Below are positions 49,511 to 58,419 of a stretch of 64,000 bases of DNA, one piece after another. The translations under genes and the position numbers were made by a program. Source of the stretch: Kribbella antiqua (GTDB taxonomy: Bacteria > Actinomycetota > Actinomycetes > Propionibacteriales > Kribbellaceae); the NCBI RefSeq assembly GCF_004345665.1, contig NZ_SLWR01000008.1, forward strand, positions 310,001 through 374,000, written 5' to 3'. The notes under the pieces were generated by a model that saw nothing but the letters and a program-made list of their open reading frames with translations, was not told the DNA's origin and made no database searches. Every line of letters begins with the position of its first letter. Position 1 is the first letter of the stretch.

Positions 49511-50260
49511 TTGGTGCTTGGCGGGACCGGCGAGGGGCGTGAGCTCGCGGGGCGGCTGCGCGACGAAGGCCTCGAGGTGGTGTCGTCGCTTGCCGGGCGT
49601 ACGACGGACGCGCGGCTGCCGGTGGGGGAGGTGCGGCAGGGTGGCTTCGGCGGTGCTGTTGGCCTGACCCGATGGCTGCGGGACAACTCCGTCGACGTCA
49701 TGGTCGACGCGACTCACCCCTTCGCTGCGACGATGACCGAGCACGCCGTTGCTGCTGCGCGCTCCGCTGGGATCCCGCTGGTGATCCTGCGACGGCCCGG
49801 CTGGGCCGCGCAGCCGGGAGACGAGTGGCACTGGGTCGACACAGCTGAAGCGGCCGCTCGCCTGTTGCCGACGCTCGGCTCTCGCGCCTTCCTCACCATC
49901 GGCCGCCAGGGCCTACACGCCTTCGCCGACGCCGGCGTGTGGATGCTCGCCCGCTGCGTCGACCCGCCCGAGCCGGGGCCGACGTGGTGCACCCTGATCC
50001 TCGACCGCGGCCCGTACGACGTCCCCGGCGAACTCGCCCTGATGAGGCACCACCACATCGACGTACTGGTAACCAAGGACAGCGGCGGCCCCAAAACCTC
50101 CGCCAAACTCACCGCAGCCCGCCAACTCTCCATCCCAGTCGTCCTGATCCACCGCCCACCGCTGCCGGTGGAGGTCGGGGCGGTAGGTGTTGGGGCGGTG
50201 GAGGTTGTGGTGGTGGAGTCGGTGGACCGGGTGGTGGGGTGGCTGCGGGGGCGTCGGTAG
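49502..50260 (+). CDS. cobK: Precorrin-6A reductase CobK
   Basis: This is a 252-aa NADPH-dependent reductase: VLVLGGTGEGRELAGRL dinucleotide loop, VMVDATHPFAATMTEHAVAA, LVILRRPGW, FLTIGRQGLHAF and VTKDSGGPKTSAKLTAARQL, all CobK/CbiJ signatures. The start is GTG 49502; near-copies of its first codons are tandemly repeated upstream, so a longer N-terminus cannot be excluded. The C-terminal 30 residues are Val/Gly-rich with a degenerate VEVGAVGVGAVEVVVVES run. It lies 152 bp after cobM in the same orientation. Confidence 0.9.
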   Translation: MKVLVLGGTGEGRELAGRLRDEGLEVVSSLAGRTTDARLPVGEVRQGGFGGAVGLTRWLRDNSVDVMVDATHPFAATMTEHAVAAARSAGIPLVILRRPGWAAQPGDEWHWVDTAEAAARLLPTLGSRAFLTIGRQGLHAFADAGVWMLARCVDPPEPGPTWCTLILDRGPYDVPGELALMRHHHIDVLVTKDSGGPKTSAKLTAARQLSIPVVLIHRPPLPVEVGAVGVGAVEVVVVESVDRVVGWLRGRR

Positions 50261-50270
50261 ATTGGCGCGC

Positions 50271-50933
50271 ATGGGGATTCAGATCGCGCCGAGCATCCTG
50301 ACCGCTGACTTCGCCCGGCTTGCCGAGGAGGCGGCCGCGGTGTCGAATGCCGACTGGCTGCATGTCGACGTGATGGACAACCACTTCGTGCCAAACCTCA
50401 CTCTCGGCATGCCGGTGGTCGAGTCACTGGCGAAGGCGACCGAGACCCCGCTCGACTGCCACTTGATGATCGAGGACCCGGACCGCTGGGCACCCGGGTA
50501 CGTCGAGGCCGGCGCGTCGAGCGTGACCTTCCACGTCGAGGCCTGCCGGGCGCCGATCCGGACCGCGCGGGAGATCCGCGCCAAGGGTGCGCGAGCCGCG
50601 ATGGCGCTGCGGCCGGCGACACCGATCGAGCCGTACGAGGACATCCTGCCGGAGCTCGACATGATCTTGATCATGACGGTCGAGCCCGGGTTCGGCGGCC
50701 AGAAGTTCCTCGACGTCTGCGTGCCGAAGATCCGCCGTACCCGCGAACTCCTGGACAAGCACGGCCTCGACCTCTGGATCGAGATCGACGGCGGCGTCTC
50801 GGTCGACACCATCGAACGCTGCGCCGAAGCAGGCGCCGACGTCTTCGTCGCCGGCTCAGCCGTCTACGCCGCCGACAACCCCAACACCATGATCGAAAAC
50901 CTCAGATCCCTCGCCCAAAACGCCACCCACTAA
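50271..50933 (+). CDS. rpe: Ribulose-phosphate 3-epimerase
   Basis: This 220-aa TIM-barrel enzyme interconverts ribulose-5-P and xylulose-5-P in the pentose phosphate pathway. Motifs: IAPSILTADF, metal-site HVDVMDNHFVPN (H31, D33), CHLMIEDP (H64), MTVEPGFGGQKF and WIEIDGGV. Leaderless architecture: TAGATT (50258-50263) is 7 nt before ATG 50271. Its last codons and stop are repeated in tandem downstream. Confidence 0.95.
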   Translation: MGIQIAPSILTADFARLAEEAAAVSNADWLHVDVMDNHFVPNLTLGMPVVESLAKATETPLDCHLMIEDPDRWAPGYVEAGASSVTFHVEACRAPIRTAREIRAKGARAAMALRPATPIEPYEDILPELDMILIMTVEPGFGGQKFLDVCVPKIRRTRELLDKHGLDLWIEIDGGVSVDTIERCAEAGADVFVAGSAVYAADNPNTMIENLRSLAQNATH

Positions 50934-50978
50934 GCCCAGAACGCCGTCCACTAAGCGCCGCGAACGCCGCCCACCGAG
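50914..50978 (+). repeat. Tandem repeat of the rpe 3' end
   Basis: CCCAAAACGCCACCCACTAA plus G (50914-50934), CCCAGAACGCCGTCCACTAA plus G (50935-50955) and a 23-bp degenerate third unit (50956-50978). The first unit contains the gene's own stop codon, so the terminal codons and stop have been duplicated twice. Confidence 0.7.
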
Positions 50979-51030
50979 CCGCAGGGGAGTCCTCTTGGGT
51001 GCCGGCCCGGCACGGCGACACCGCGAGTAC

Positions 51031-52269
51031 CTACGCGGGGTCCTCCACCGGGCGTGGTGGTGTCGTGGGGATGGTGTCTGGTTCGGGGGTGGGGGCAACT
51101 GGTTCCTGGGGTGGGATTCTCAGCAGCAGGACGAATGACACCGCGGCGAGCACCGCGGCGACGAGCCAGACGTAGCGCACGCCGTAGCTCTCCACGACCG
51201 CGCCGGACACCGCTGACCCAATCGCCGCTCCACCCATCGCCGCACTGCCCATCCACCCGAACACCTCGGTGCGGACCGTGTCAGGAGTCAGCGCACCCAA
51301 CCGCTCGTACAGCGCACCAATAGCTGGCGCCAGCGTCAGCCCAGACACAGTCAGCGCGATCCCGAGCGACACCGGCGACCAGGTTGCGAACACGCACAGC
51401 AGCATCCCTGCCGCCACCAATGCAGCTCGCCGCCACAGGTACGACGTACGCCGGCCAGGCAACGCACCGGCGACGGCACCACCGACGAGGCTGCCGAACG
51501 CCCAGACGGCCTCCATGATGCCCGCGATCAGCCGGTCACCGTGCTGATCCGCGAACGCCACGATCCCGAGCGAGATCCCGTTGAACGCCATCACCCACAG
51601 CCCGAACGACAAGATCAACGGCAACCGCTGCCGATGCCACAGCAATTGACGCGCCGTCAGCGGCGGCGCGGTGTCGTCGTCGTGAGGAAGCGGCGCAGGT
51701 TGTCGGAGCGCGTACCACCAGATGAAGACCGCCGACATCGCCGCCGCTAGCAGCACACCGAGCCGTGGGCTCGCCACACTCACAGCTGTCGCCCCGAGCA
51801 TCGGCCCGACGATGAACAGCAGCTCCTGCGACGTCGCATCCAGCGCGTACGCCGCTCGCAGTCCCGGGCCCTGCACGACCCGCGGCCAGGCGGCTCGGAG
51901 CGTCTGCATCACCGGTGGCACCACTGCACCGGCGAGGAAACTCAGCACCGGCATCAGCCGGTAAAGATTGGATGGCAGCGCGGCGAGCCCGGCCAGCATC
52001 ACACTCCAGGAGATCCCGGTCACCAGCAGCACACCGCGTGGACCGCGACGATCCGCCGTCCGAGCCCAGAGTGGACCCGCGATCGCCATACCGACCGAGT
52101 ACGCACCGGCGACGATCCCGGCCCACCGGAACGATCCGCCCGCGTCCTTCGCCAGGAACGCGACCGGCACCATCGTCGCCAGGACGGGCAACCGGGCAAG
52201 CAGCGATGAGCACAGCAACGCCATCACGCCGCGCGTTCGCCACAGCACTCGGTACCCGGAAAGCTCCAT
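51031..52269 (-). CDS. MFS transporter
   Basis: This 412-aa protein has 12 predicted membrane helices in two six-helix halves. The MFS loop-2 signature appears as GPLWARTADRRGPRGVLLVT, and the second half has AGALPGRRTSYLWRR at the equivalent place. The fold is that of drug or metabolite exporters; a cytoplasmic Pro/Thr/Glu-rich tail follows the last helix. The substrate is unknown. It is convergent with rpe and divergent from the HAD phosphatase gene. Confidence 0.88.
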   Translation of the reverse strand: MELSGYRVLWRTRGVMALLCSSLLARLPVLATMVPVAFLAKDAGGSFRWAGIVAGAYSVGMAIAGPLWARTADRRGPRGVLLVTGISWSVMLAGLAALPSNLYRLMPVLSFLAGAVVPPVMQTLRAAWPRVVQGPGLRAAYALDATSQELLFIVGPMLGATAVSVASPRLGVLLAAAMSAVFIWWYALRQPAPLPHDDDTAPPLTARQLLWHRQRLPLILSFGLWVMAFNGISLGIVAFADQHGDRLIAGIMEAVWAFGSLVGGAVAGALPGRRTSYLWRRAALVAAGMLLCVFATWSPVSLGIALTVSGLTLAPAIGALYERLGALTPDTVRTEVFGWMGSAAMGGAAIGSAVSGAVVESYGVRYVWLVAAVLAAVSFVLLLRIPPQEPVAPTPEPDTIPTTPPRPVEDPA

Positions 52270-52367
52270 GACCGCATTCTCACTCCCGGCACCGACAGTT
52301 TTCGACAGCGGCAGTCACCCCACCCCCTACGATGAGGCGAGTCACCACCGCACCAGCGAGGAGACCC

Positions 52368-53159
52368 ATGACCGAGCCCAAGCCAGTCGAGAGCTGGCTG
52401 ACGGATATGGACGGCGTACTCGTGCACGAGGAGCGCGCCATCCCCGGAGCAAGTGAGTTCATCGGAGCCCTGCAGACGTCCGGGAAGAAATTCCTGGTGC
52501 TGACCAACAACTCGATCTTCACCCCGCGCGACCTGCGCGCCCGCTTGCTTGCCGGTGGCATCGATGTGCCGGAGCAGTCGATCTGGACCAGCGCGCTGGC
52601 CACCGCTCAGTTCCTCGACGACCAGCGCCCCGGCGGTACGGCGTACGTGATCGGGGAGGCGGGCCTGACGACCGCGCTGCACGAGATCGGGTACGTGCTC
52701 ACCGAGCGCGCGCCGGACTACGTCGTACTCGGAGAGACCCGGACCTATTCGTTCGAGGCGATCACCAAGGCGATCCGGCTGATTTCGGAGGGCGCCAGGT
52801 TCCTGGCCACCAACCCGGACCCGACCGGCCCATCGCAGGAGGGCCCGCTGCCGGCGACGGGATCCGTGGCGGCTCTGATCACCCGCGCGACCGGCGTAGC
52901 GCCGTACTTCGTCGGCAAACCGAACCCGTTGATGATGCGCAGCGCCCTGAACCGGATCGAGGCCCACTCGGAGACCACGGTCATGATCGGCGACCGGATG
53001 GACACCGACATCATCAGCGGCCTCGAGGCCGGCCTCCGCAGCGTCCTCGTCCTCACCGGCTCCACCGGCAAGCACGAAGTCGACCGCTTCCCTTACCGCC
53101 CCACCCGCATCGTCGAGTCCATCGCCGACGTCGTCCCCCTGGTCACCGCCCTAGCATGA
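52368..53159 (+). CDS. HAD-superfamily NagD-like sugar phosphatase
   Basis: This 263-aa HAD class IIA hydrolase has motif I WLTDMDGVLVHE with the DxD pair, motif II LTNNSIF, the cap domain 80-185 and motif III/IV with KPNPLMMRSAL and MIGDRMDTDIISGLEAG. It hydrolyses small phosphate esters. GAGGAGA precedes ATG 52368. Its 3' end overlaps the end of the convergent deacetylase gene by 9 bp. Confidence 0.9.
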   Translation: MTEPKPVESWLTDMDGVLVHEERAIPGASEFIGALQTSGKKFLVLTNNSIFTPRDLRARLLAGGIDVPEQSIWTSALATAQFLDDQRPGGTAYVIGEAGLTTALHEIGYVLTERAPDYVVLGETRTYSFEAITKAIRLISEGARFLATNPDPTGPSQEGPLPATGSVAALITRATGVAPYFVGKPNPLMMRSALNRIEAHSETTVMIGDRMDTDIISGLEAGLRSVLVLTGSTGKHEVDRFPYRPTRIVESIADVVPLVTALA

Positions 53160-53873
53160 CAACGTCCGGAAGCCGTACCCCTTCGCCTTGAGCGTCTTCA
53201 GGATCATCGGCAGCGCGGCGACGGTCTGACTGCGATTGCCGCCGCCGTCGTGCATCAGGATCACCGATCCGTTGTGTACCCCGGCCAGCACGCGGCGAGC
53301 GATGGCCGCCGTGCCGGGCTTGGTCCAATCGCGCGAGTCGACGTCCCACACCACCAGGTCCTTGCCGAGGGCCTTGGCGCGTTGCTTGACGGTGTTGTTG
53401 ATCCCGCCGTACGGCGGTCGCAGGCAGCCCGGCGTACTCCCGGTCTGAGCGCGGATCGCCTGATCGGTCGGCAAGACCTCCTGCCGGAACGACGTCGCGG
53501 ACGTCTTCCGGAGATCCGTGTGAGTCCAGGTGTGGTTCTGCACGCTGTGCCCGGCGTCGTGGATCCGCTTGGTCAGGGCCGGGTGCTTCGCCACGTTCCG
53601 CCCGACCTCGAAGAACGTCGCCTTGGCGCCGTACGTCGCGAGGATGTCGAGGATCTGGGGCGTGTACACCCGATCAGGCCCGTCGTCGAACGTCAGTACG
53701 ACGTACTTGGTCGGCAGCGCTGCTTGTGCAGGCGCTGATGCCGCTGGGGTCGTCGTCGGCGGCTGCTTGGGCGGCGTGCGGGCCGCAGCGACCACGACCG
53801 TGCCGATCAGCGCGCTGACAACCATCATCATCGCCAGTCCGACCATGCGGTTGCCGGAGCGGGTCAAAGCCAT
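53151..53873 (-). CDS. Polysaccharide deacetylase (CE4), copy 1
   Basis: This 240-aa exported protein has an N-terminal signal anchor (MMMVVSALIGTVVVAAA) and a Pro/Ala linker, then the NodB domain. Motif 1 TFDDG is at 61-65, metal motif HTWTH at 114-118, LRPPYGG near 150 and the C-terminal MHDGG catalytic His. It removes acetyl groups from peptidoglycan or chitin-like sugars in the wall. Tandem paralogue of the next gene, about 45-50% identical by eye. Confidence 0.9.
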   Translation of the reverse strand: MALTRSGNRMVGLAMMMVVSALIGTVVVAAARTPPKQPPTTTPAASAPAQAALPTKYVVLTFDDGPDRVYTPQILDILATYGAKATFFEVGRNVAKHPALTKRIHDAGHSVQNHTWTHTDLRKTSATSFRQEVLPTDQAIRAQTGSTPGCLRPPYGGINNTVKQRAKALGKDLVVWDVDSRDWTKPGTAAIARRVLAGVHNGSVILMHDGGGNRSQTVAALPMILKTLKAKGYGFRTLSC

Positions 53874-53987
53874 GTGTCCCCCAGAGCGGTGGTGGGCTCA
53901 CGTCCTCACGCGTCCACAATCGGCACGATCCGCCGGAAAGCGAGGACCCACGCCGCTTCCGCGTCAACAATCCACGGATACCGGACG

Positions 53988-54770
53988 CTACTGGCACCAC
54001 AGGGGGTAGAAGACGTAGCCCCTGGCTTTGAGCGTCTTCAAGATCTTGGGCAGGGCGGCCACCGTCTGGCTGCGGTTGCCACCGCCGTCGTGCAGCAGGA
54101 TCACCGAGCCAGGCTGAACCTTCGCCAGCACCCGCCGCGCGATCACCGACGCACCGGGACGCGCCCAGTCGCGCGGGTCGACGGACCACAGCTTGATCGT
54201 CTTGCCGAGCGCCGCTGCCCGTCTGGCGACGATCCGGTTCGTCGCGCCGTACGGCGGTCTGAGGCAGCGCGGGGTGTAACCGGTCTGAGCCCGGACGTAG
54301 CGGTCCGTGGTCCGGATCTGGTACTTGAAGGTCTTCCAGCTGACGTTGCGGAGATTCGGGTGCGACCAGGTGTGGTTCTGGACGCTGTGACCGAGCCGAT
54401 CGGCCCGGCGGGTCAGGTACGGGTACCGCTTGACGTTCTGACCGACGACGAAGAAGGTCGCCCGCACTTTGTAGGCGTGAAGGATCTTCAGCACCTGCGC
54501 CGTGTAGCGAGCGCTTGGACCGTCGTCGAACGTGAGATACACCCACTTGGTCCCCGCCGCCACGGCTGGAGCGCCGAGCGCCTCGACCCCAGGATCCAGC
54601 GCCTCCACCTCGCCGCCTCGCGCGTCAGCCTCTGGCGCTGCGGTCGCGGCCGCGGTTTCAGTCTGCGCAGCCGCGCTCGTGGTGTCCGATGATGTCGTAC
54701 TCGCGGCCAGGCCGAGCGCGATGCTCAGCCCGACAGCGAGCGCAACCCGAAGATCTCTCACGACAACCAT
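53988..54770 (-). CDS. Polysaccharide deacetylase (CE4), copy 2
   Basis: This 260-aa paralogue of the preceding entry has a signal anchor, a long Ala/Thr/Glu-rich linker (30-72), TFDDG (80-84), HTWSH (133-137), LRPPYGA and LLHDGGGNRSQTVAALPKIL. All catalytic residues are kept, so both copies may be active. Intergenic distance to copy 1 is 114 bp. Confidence 0.9.
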   Translation of the reverse strand: MVVVRDLRVALAVGLSIALGLAASTTSSDTTSAAAQTETAAATAAPEADARGGEVEALDPGVEALGAPAVAAGTKWVYLTFDDGPSARYTAQVLKILHAYKVRATFFVVGQNVKRYPYLTRRADRLGHSVQNHTWSHPNLRNVSWKTFKYQIRTTDRYVRAQTGYTPRCLRPPYGATNRIVARRAAALGKTIKLWSVDPRDWARPGASVIARRVLAKVQPGSVILLHDGGGNRSQTVAALPKILKTLKARGYVFYPLWCQ

Positions 54771-54853
54771 CCCCCAGCTGTGGTCAAGCGCCCCGAGTCG
54801 GGCCTACCCCCCATCGTGGCCCTCGGCAACCATTTGCGCCAGGGGTCGCGCGC

Positions 54854-55624
54854 TCAGAGCACCTGCGAGAGGAACTGCCGCAGCCGTGGCGACTCCGCCG
54901 CTGTGAAGATCTGCTCCGGTACGCCGGACTCCACCACGACGCCGTGGTCCATGAACGCCACCTGGTCGGCCACCTCGCGGGCGAACCCCATCTCGTGCGT
55001 CACCACGACCATCGTCATGCCGGCCTGCGCGAGGTCCGCCATCAACCCGAGCACGCCCTTCACGAGTTCGGGGTCGAGCGCCGACGTCGCCTCGTCGAAC
55101 AGCATCACTTCCGGCTTCATCGCCAGCGCCCGCGCGATCGCGACTCGTTGCTGCTGGCCACCGGAAAGGTTGCCAGGTCGCGCCGGCGCCTTGTTGCTCA
55201 GACCAACGAGCTCGAGCTGTTCCAGCGCCGCCGTACGCGCCTCCTCCGGGCCGAGCTTCTTGATCTTGCGCAGCGGCAGCGTGATGTTCTCCAGCACGGT
55301 CTTGTGCGGGAACAGGTTGAAGTGCTGGAACACCATCCCGATCCGCCGCCGCAGCTCGTCCGGATTGCCCTTCAGCACCGACTCGCCGCCGAGTTTGACG
55401 TCCCCGGCGTCCGGCTCGATCAGCCGGTTGACCGCCCGGAGGAGCGTCGATTTCCCGGATCCCGACGGCCCGATCACGCACGCCGTACGCCCAGCCGGTA
55501 CGGCGAGATCGACGCCGCGCAGCACCTTGTTGGTGCCGAAAGCAAGCTCGATCCCGGTGACCTCGAGACTCGCCGCGGCGTAACCCTCCGCAGCGACCGT
55601 GTTGTTCTCAGCGATGGTCGGCAT
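54854..55624 (-). CDS. Polar amino acid ABC transporter ATPase
   Basis: This is a 256-aa GlnQ-type ATPase: Walker A GPSGSGKST (52-60), NPDELRRRIGMVFQHFNLFP Q-loop region, LSGGQQQRVAIARAL, Walker B MLFDEATSALDP and H-loop VVTHEMGFA. Family-typical wording indicates polar or acidic amino-acid uptake. It overlaps the permease gene by 17 bp and is the last gene of the operon. Confidence 0.93.
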   Translation of the reverse strand: MPTIAENNTVAAEGYAAASLEVTGIELAFGTNKVLRGVDLAVPAGRTACVIGPSGSGKSTLLRAVNRLIEPDAGDVKLGGESVLKGNPDELRRRIGMVFQHFNLFPHKTVLENITLPLRKIKKLGPEEARTAALEQLELVGLSNKAPARPGNLSGGQQQRVAIARALAMKPEVMLFDEATSALDPELVKGVLGLMADLAQAGMTMVVVTHEMGFAREVADQVAFMDHGVVVESGVPEQIFTAAESPRLRQFLSQVL

Positions 55625-56375
55625 GAGCCAGCTCCTTCAGTACGACGTCCTGCTTGCCTGACTCGTCCGTCGGACGGCCTTCGCGAAGGCGCTTGTCGAA
55701 GTAGTTCACCAGGTGGGTCAGCGGCACCGTGATCACCAGGTAGAAGATGCCGGCCAGCAGCAACGGCGACAGGTTGCCGTTCGTCGCGGCGGCGTCCTGT
55801 CCGATCCGGAACAGCTCCCGCTGGCTGGCGAGCAGCCCGAGGAAGTAGACCAGGCTCGACTCCTTGACCAGCGCGATGAACTGATTCACCAGCGCCGGCA
55901 GCACCCGTCGTACGCCCTGCGGAATGACGACCAGGCGCATGCCGGACGTATAGCTGAAGCCGAGTGCCCGGGCCGCCTCGAGCTGGCCCTTCTCCACCGA
56001 CTGGATTCCGGAGCGGAAGATCTCCCCGATGTACGCCGCCGCGATCAGGGACAGCGCCAGGATGCCGAGCGGGTACGGGTTCGGGCCCCACCAGTGGCGG
56101 GTGATCGGGGACAGGCCCTGGCCGATCAGCAGGATGGTCAGGATGGCCGGCAGACCGCGGAAGATGTCGGTGTAGATCTTCGCGGGCCAGCGCAGCCAGC
56201 GCTTCCTGGACAGGGCGAGGACCGCCACGATCATGCCGAGCAGGGTGCCCAGCACGACCGAGGCGGCCGCCAGAATGAGGGTGTTGACCAGTCCCACCTT
56301 GAGCATCTCCGGCAGGACTGCCTTCATCGACCCCCAGTCGAGAAAGGTGTCGTTCAGCGTCGACCAGATGTCCAT
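55608..56375 (-). CDS. Polar amino acid ABC transporter permease
   Basis: This is a 255-aa HisM/GlnP-type permease with about five to six helices. The family block YIGEIFRSGIQSVEKGQLEA with ARALG following is the EAA loop that binds the ATPase, and VIPQGVRRVLPALVNQFIAL and SSLVYFLG follow. It starts 2 nt after the binding-protein gene ends, so the pair is coupled. Confidence 0.93.
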   Translation of the reverse strand: MDIWSTLNDTFLDWGSMKAVLPEMLKVGLVNTLILAAASVVLGTLLGMIVAVLALSRKRWLRWPAKIYTDIFRGLPAILTILLIGQGLSPITRHWWGPNPYPLGILALSLIAAAYIGEIFRSGIQSVEKGQLEAARALGFSYTSGMRLVVIPQGVRRVLPALVNQFIALVKESSLVYFLGLLASQRELFRIGQDAAATNGNLSPLLLAGIFYLVITVPLTHLVNYFDKRLREGRPTDESGKQDVVLKELAHADHR

Positions 56376-56377
56376 GC

Positions 56378-57250
56378 TTATCCGGCTGCGGGGGTGGCGC
56401 TGGGCGTGGGGACGGTGAACTTGACGCTGCCGCTACCGGGCTTGAAGTTCGCCGGTACGGCGCGACCCGGGTAGTACTGCTCGACCAGCTTCGTCCAGGT
56501 GCCGTCGGCAATGACCTCGTCGAGCGCCTTGTTCACGGCCTCGCGCAGCTTGTCGTTGCTCTTGGCCACCGCGAACGCCATCGGCGCGTCGCTCAGCTCC
56601 TTGGCCGCCAGGATGACCGTGCCGCCGCCCTGCTCCTTGGCCATCTTCTCGCCGATCTCGGCCGGGGATACCCAGGCGTCCGCCGTACCGGCCTTGAGCT
56701 GGCCGAGCGCGGCGTTGTAGTTCGGCACGCGGACCGGGTTGAGGCCCTTCTGGGTGGCGTAGTCGTCCTGAACGGTGCCCTGGACCACGACCACGCGCTT
56801 GCCCTGGAGCTGGTCGAACGACGTGATGCCGGACGTCTTCGTGGTGTTCAGCCCGAGGTAGCCGAAGTCGTATCCATTGCTGAAGGCAACCGTCTTCTTC
56901 CGCGCCTCGGTCACCGTGATGGACGAGCTGCCCAGGTCGAACTGGCCGCCGTTCACCTGCGAGAGCAGCGCGGAGAAGTCGGTACCGACGAACTCGGGCT
57001 TCAGGTTCAGCTTGGCCGCGACCGCCGTGATCAGGTCGTTGTCGAACCCGGTGAACTTGCCGTCTTTCACGTACACGTTCGGCGGCGCGTCGGTGAGCGT
57101 CCCGATCCGCAACGTACCGGCCTTGATCAGCCCCAGGTCGGGGCCGTCGGCCGCCGAGTCGTCATCGCTGCCGCAGGCAACCAACGAGAAAGCCAGCGTA
57201 ACGGCGGTTCCCACCGCGACAACCCGTCGAAAGGCGCTGAAGGCGCGCAC
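56378..57250 (-). CDS. Amino acid ABC transporter substrate-binding lipoprotein
   Basis: This 290-aa lipoprotein has lipobox FSLVAC (Cys26) and a class II amino-acid-binding fold: LRIGTLTDAPPNVYVKDGKF, TGFDNDLITAVAAKLN, SSSITVTEARKKTVAFSNGY, VVVVQGTVQDDYA. It is first in the operon. GTG 57250 has GGAGATAT upstream; the longer open frame beyond it has no signal peptide at its start and is not used. Confidence 0.92.
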   Translation of the reverse strand: MRAFSAFRRVVAVGTAVTLAFSLVACGSDDDSAADGPDLGLIKAGTLRIGTLTDAPPNVYVKDGKFTGFDNDLITAVAAKLNLKPEFVGTDFSALLSQVNGGQFDLGSSSITVTEARKKTVAFSNGYDFGYLGLNTTKTSGITSFDQLQGKRVVVVQGTVQDDYATQKGLNPVRVPNYNAALGQLKAGTADAWVSPAEIGEKMAKEQGGGTVILAAKELSDAPMAFAVAKSNDKLREAVNKALDEVIADGTWTKLVEQYYPGRAVPANFKPGSGSVKFTVPTPSATPAAG

Positions 57251-57512
57251 AGATATCTCCTCACAACTGTTGATCCGAAGGCAGGACCGAGTCGCCCGCC
57301 ACCCCGGAGCCAACACCATCAAGACAGCAGTCATTCCACCAATGACACCTGATGAGACAACCCCAAATGTCCACTGACCTCGTGATATATCGAACTCGTC
57401 TGCGAGATCTACGAGAACGAAGTCATGGCAGTCATCGGTGGCCTGTCGCCGGTTGCCATGGGTGCGATCAACGCCGGCCTCGCCGCCGCGCTTGGGCTGG
57501 CTGACTGATAGC

Positions 57513-58160
57513 TCAGCTGTGGTGGTGTTCGTAGTGAGCGAGAGCGTCGGCTGTGCGGCCAGTCCCGTAGGTGAGAAGGAGTTCGGCGAGTGCGGGGGAG
57601 TCGGACGCGACCGCCGCGGCAGCCCGCTGAATCTCCTCAGCCGACGCCACAGCCCGGAACAGATCCTGGATCTCCCGTACGACGGCACGCGCGGACGGCG
57701 CCGCACTCACGCCGAACCCCTGCGCCTGCCCAGTCGCTCGGGTCGTCTGGCCTCCTGGTGCTCTCGCCGTGAATGGAGGTGGCGCGCCAAACGGGGTTGG
57801 CTCCGGCAACTCCCCGCTCGATCGCGGCAACTGGGTGGTCGGCATGGAATGCGTGAAGGCGCCCGTGGCGGCCCGGATCCGGTCGACCTCGTCGGGGATG
57901 TTATCCGGGTTGATGTCGCCGATCATGGCCAGATTGGCGAGGTCGTCGAGCTCCCTCAGTCGCGACAGGACCGCTGGATTACCGATCTTCACCCGCTGGG
58001 CGCTCATCAACTGAGACAGCATCGGCGCCGACAGCCCGATCACCTGCGCCAGCGCGCTCTGTGTCAGTTGGAGCGGCCCGAGTATCCGCCGCACCAGCTC
58101 ACCCAGCGGCTCGCCGTACAGTTCCATCTGCTGCTGCAGGTTGTGCGCTGTCTGATCCAT
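57513..58160 (-). CDS. XRE-type DNA-binding protein
   Basis: This is a 215-aa cytoplasmic protein. An N-terminal helix-turn-helix (LQLTQSALAQVIGLSAPMLS, QLMSAQRVKIGNPAVLSRLR) spans about 30-70, then a Pro/Gly/Thr-rich linker and a C-terminal helical segment (REIQDLFRAVASAEEIQRAA ... LAELLLTYGTGRTADALAHY). Bacterial relatives bind promoters of nearby genes. ATG 58160 is the first Met of the family pattern. It is divergent from the VWA gene, and three 14-bp dyads (58209-58222, 58366-58379, 58389-58402) lie between, probably its operators. Confidence 0.85.
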   Translation of the reverse strand: MDQTAHNLQQQMELYGEPLGELVRRILGPLQLTQSALAQVIGLSAPMLSQLMSAQRVKIGNPAVLSRLRELDDLANLAMIGDINPDNIPDEVDRIRAATGAFTHSMPTTQLPRSSGELPEPTPFGAPPPFTARAPGGQTTRATGQAQGFGVSAAPSARAVVREIQDLFRAVASAEEIQRAAAAVASDSPALAELLLTYGTGRTADALAHYEHHHS

Positions 58161-58208
58161 GACCTTGCCCCCTCCTTGCCCGCCGTCTCCAGGCGCTCTG
58201 CAAACATC

Positions 58209-58402
58209 TTCGCAGTAGCGAACGCAAATTTCCAGTCGCACACCCGCAAACGTCAAACTCTCTCGCCAGCGGCTCCCAGGCGCCCGGGTACTACCAACGA
58301 CCCCGGCCTGGCCTAGGGTTCGTCACCGCGAGAGGTTGGCCGGGCCACGGAATCCCGGTTTGACATTTGCTATAGCAAACTGGAAGGGTTTGCGGCAGCG
58401 AA
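58209..58402. promoter_or_regulatory. Three 14-bp dyads, TTYGC-N4-GCRAA
   Basis: TTCGCAGTAGCGAA (58209-58222), TTTGCTATAGCAAA (58366-58379, next to -35-like TTGACA 58360-58365) and TTTGCGGCAGCGAA (58389-58402). All share TTYGC and GCRAA half-sites, spaced 5-4-5. Two flank the VWA gene start region and one the regulator, fitting autoregulation plus control of the VWA gene. Confidence 0.65.
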
Positions 58403-58419
58403 TCCGACAGGAGGAAACG

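Noticed and set aside
57425..57508. 27-aa frame MAVIGGLSPVAMGAINAGLA...
   Set aside because: Its codon use looks coding-like, but it has no ribosome-binding site, no known family and an upstream in-frame stop; it may be a relic, but evidence is too thin for a gene call.
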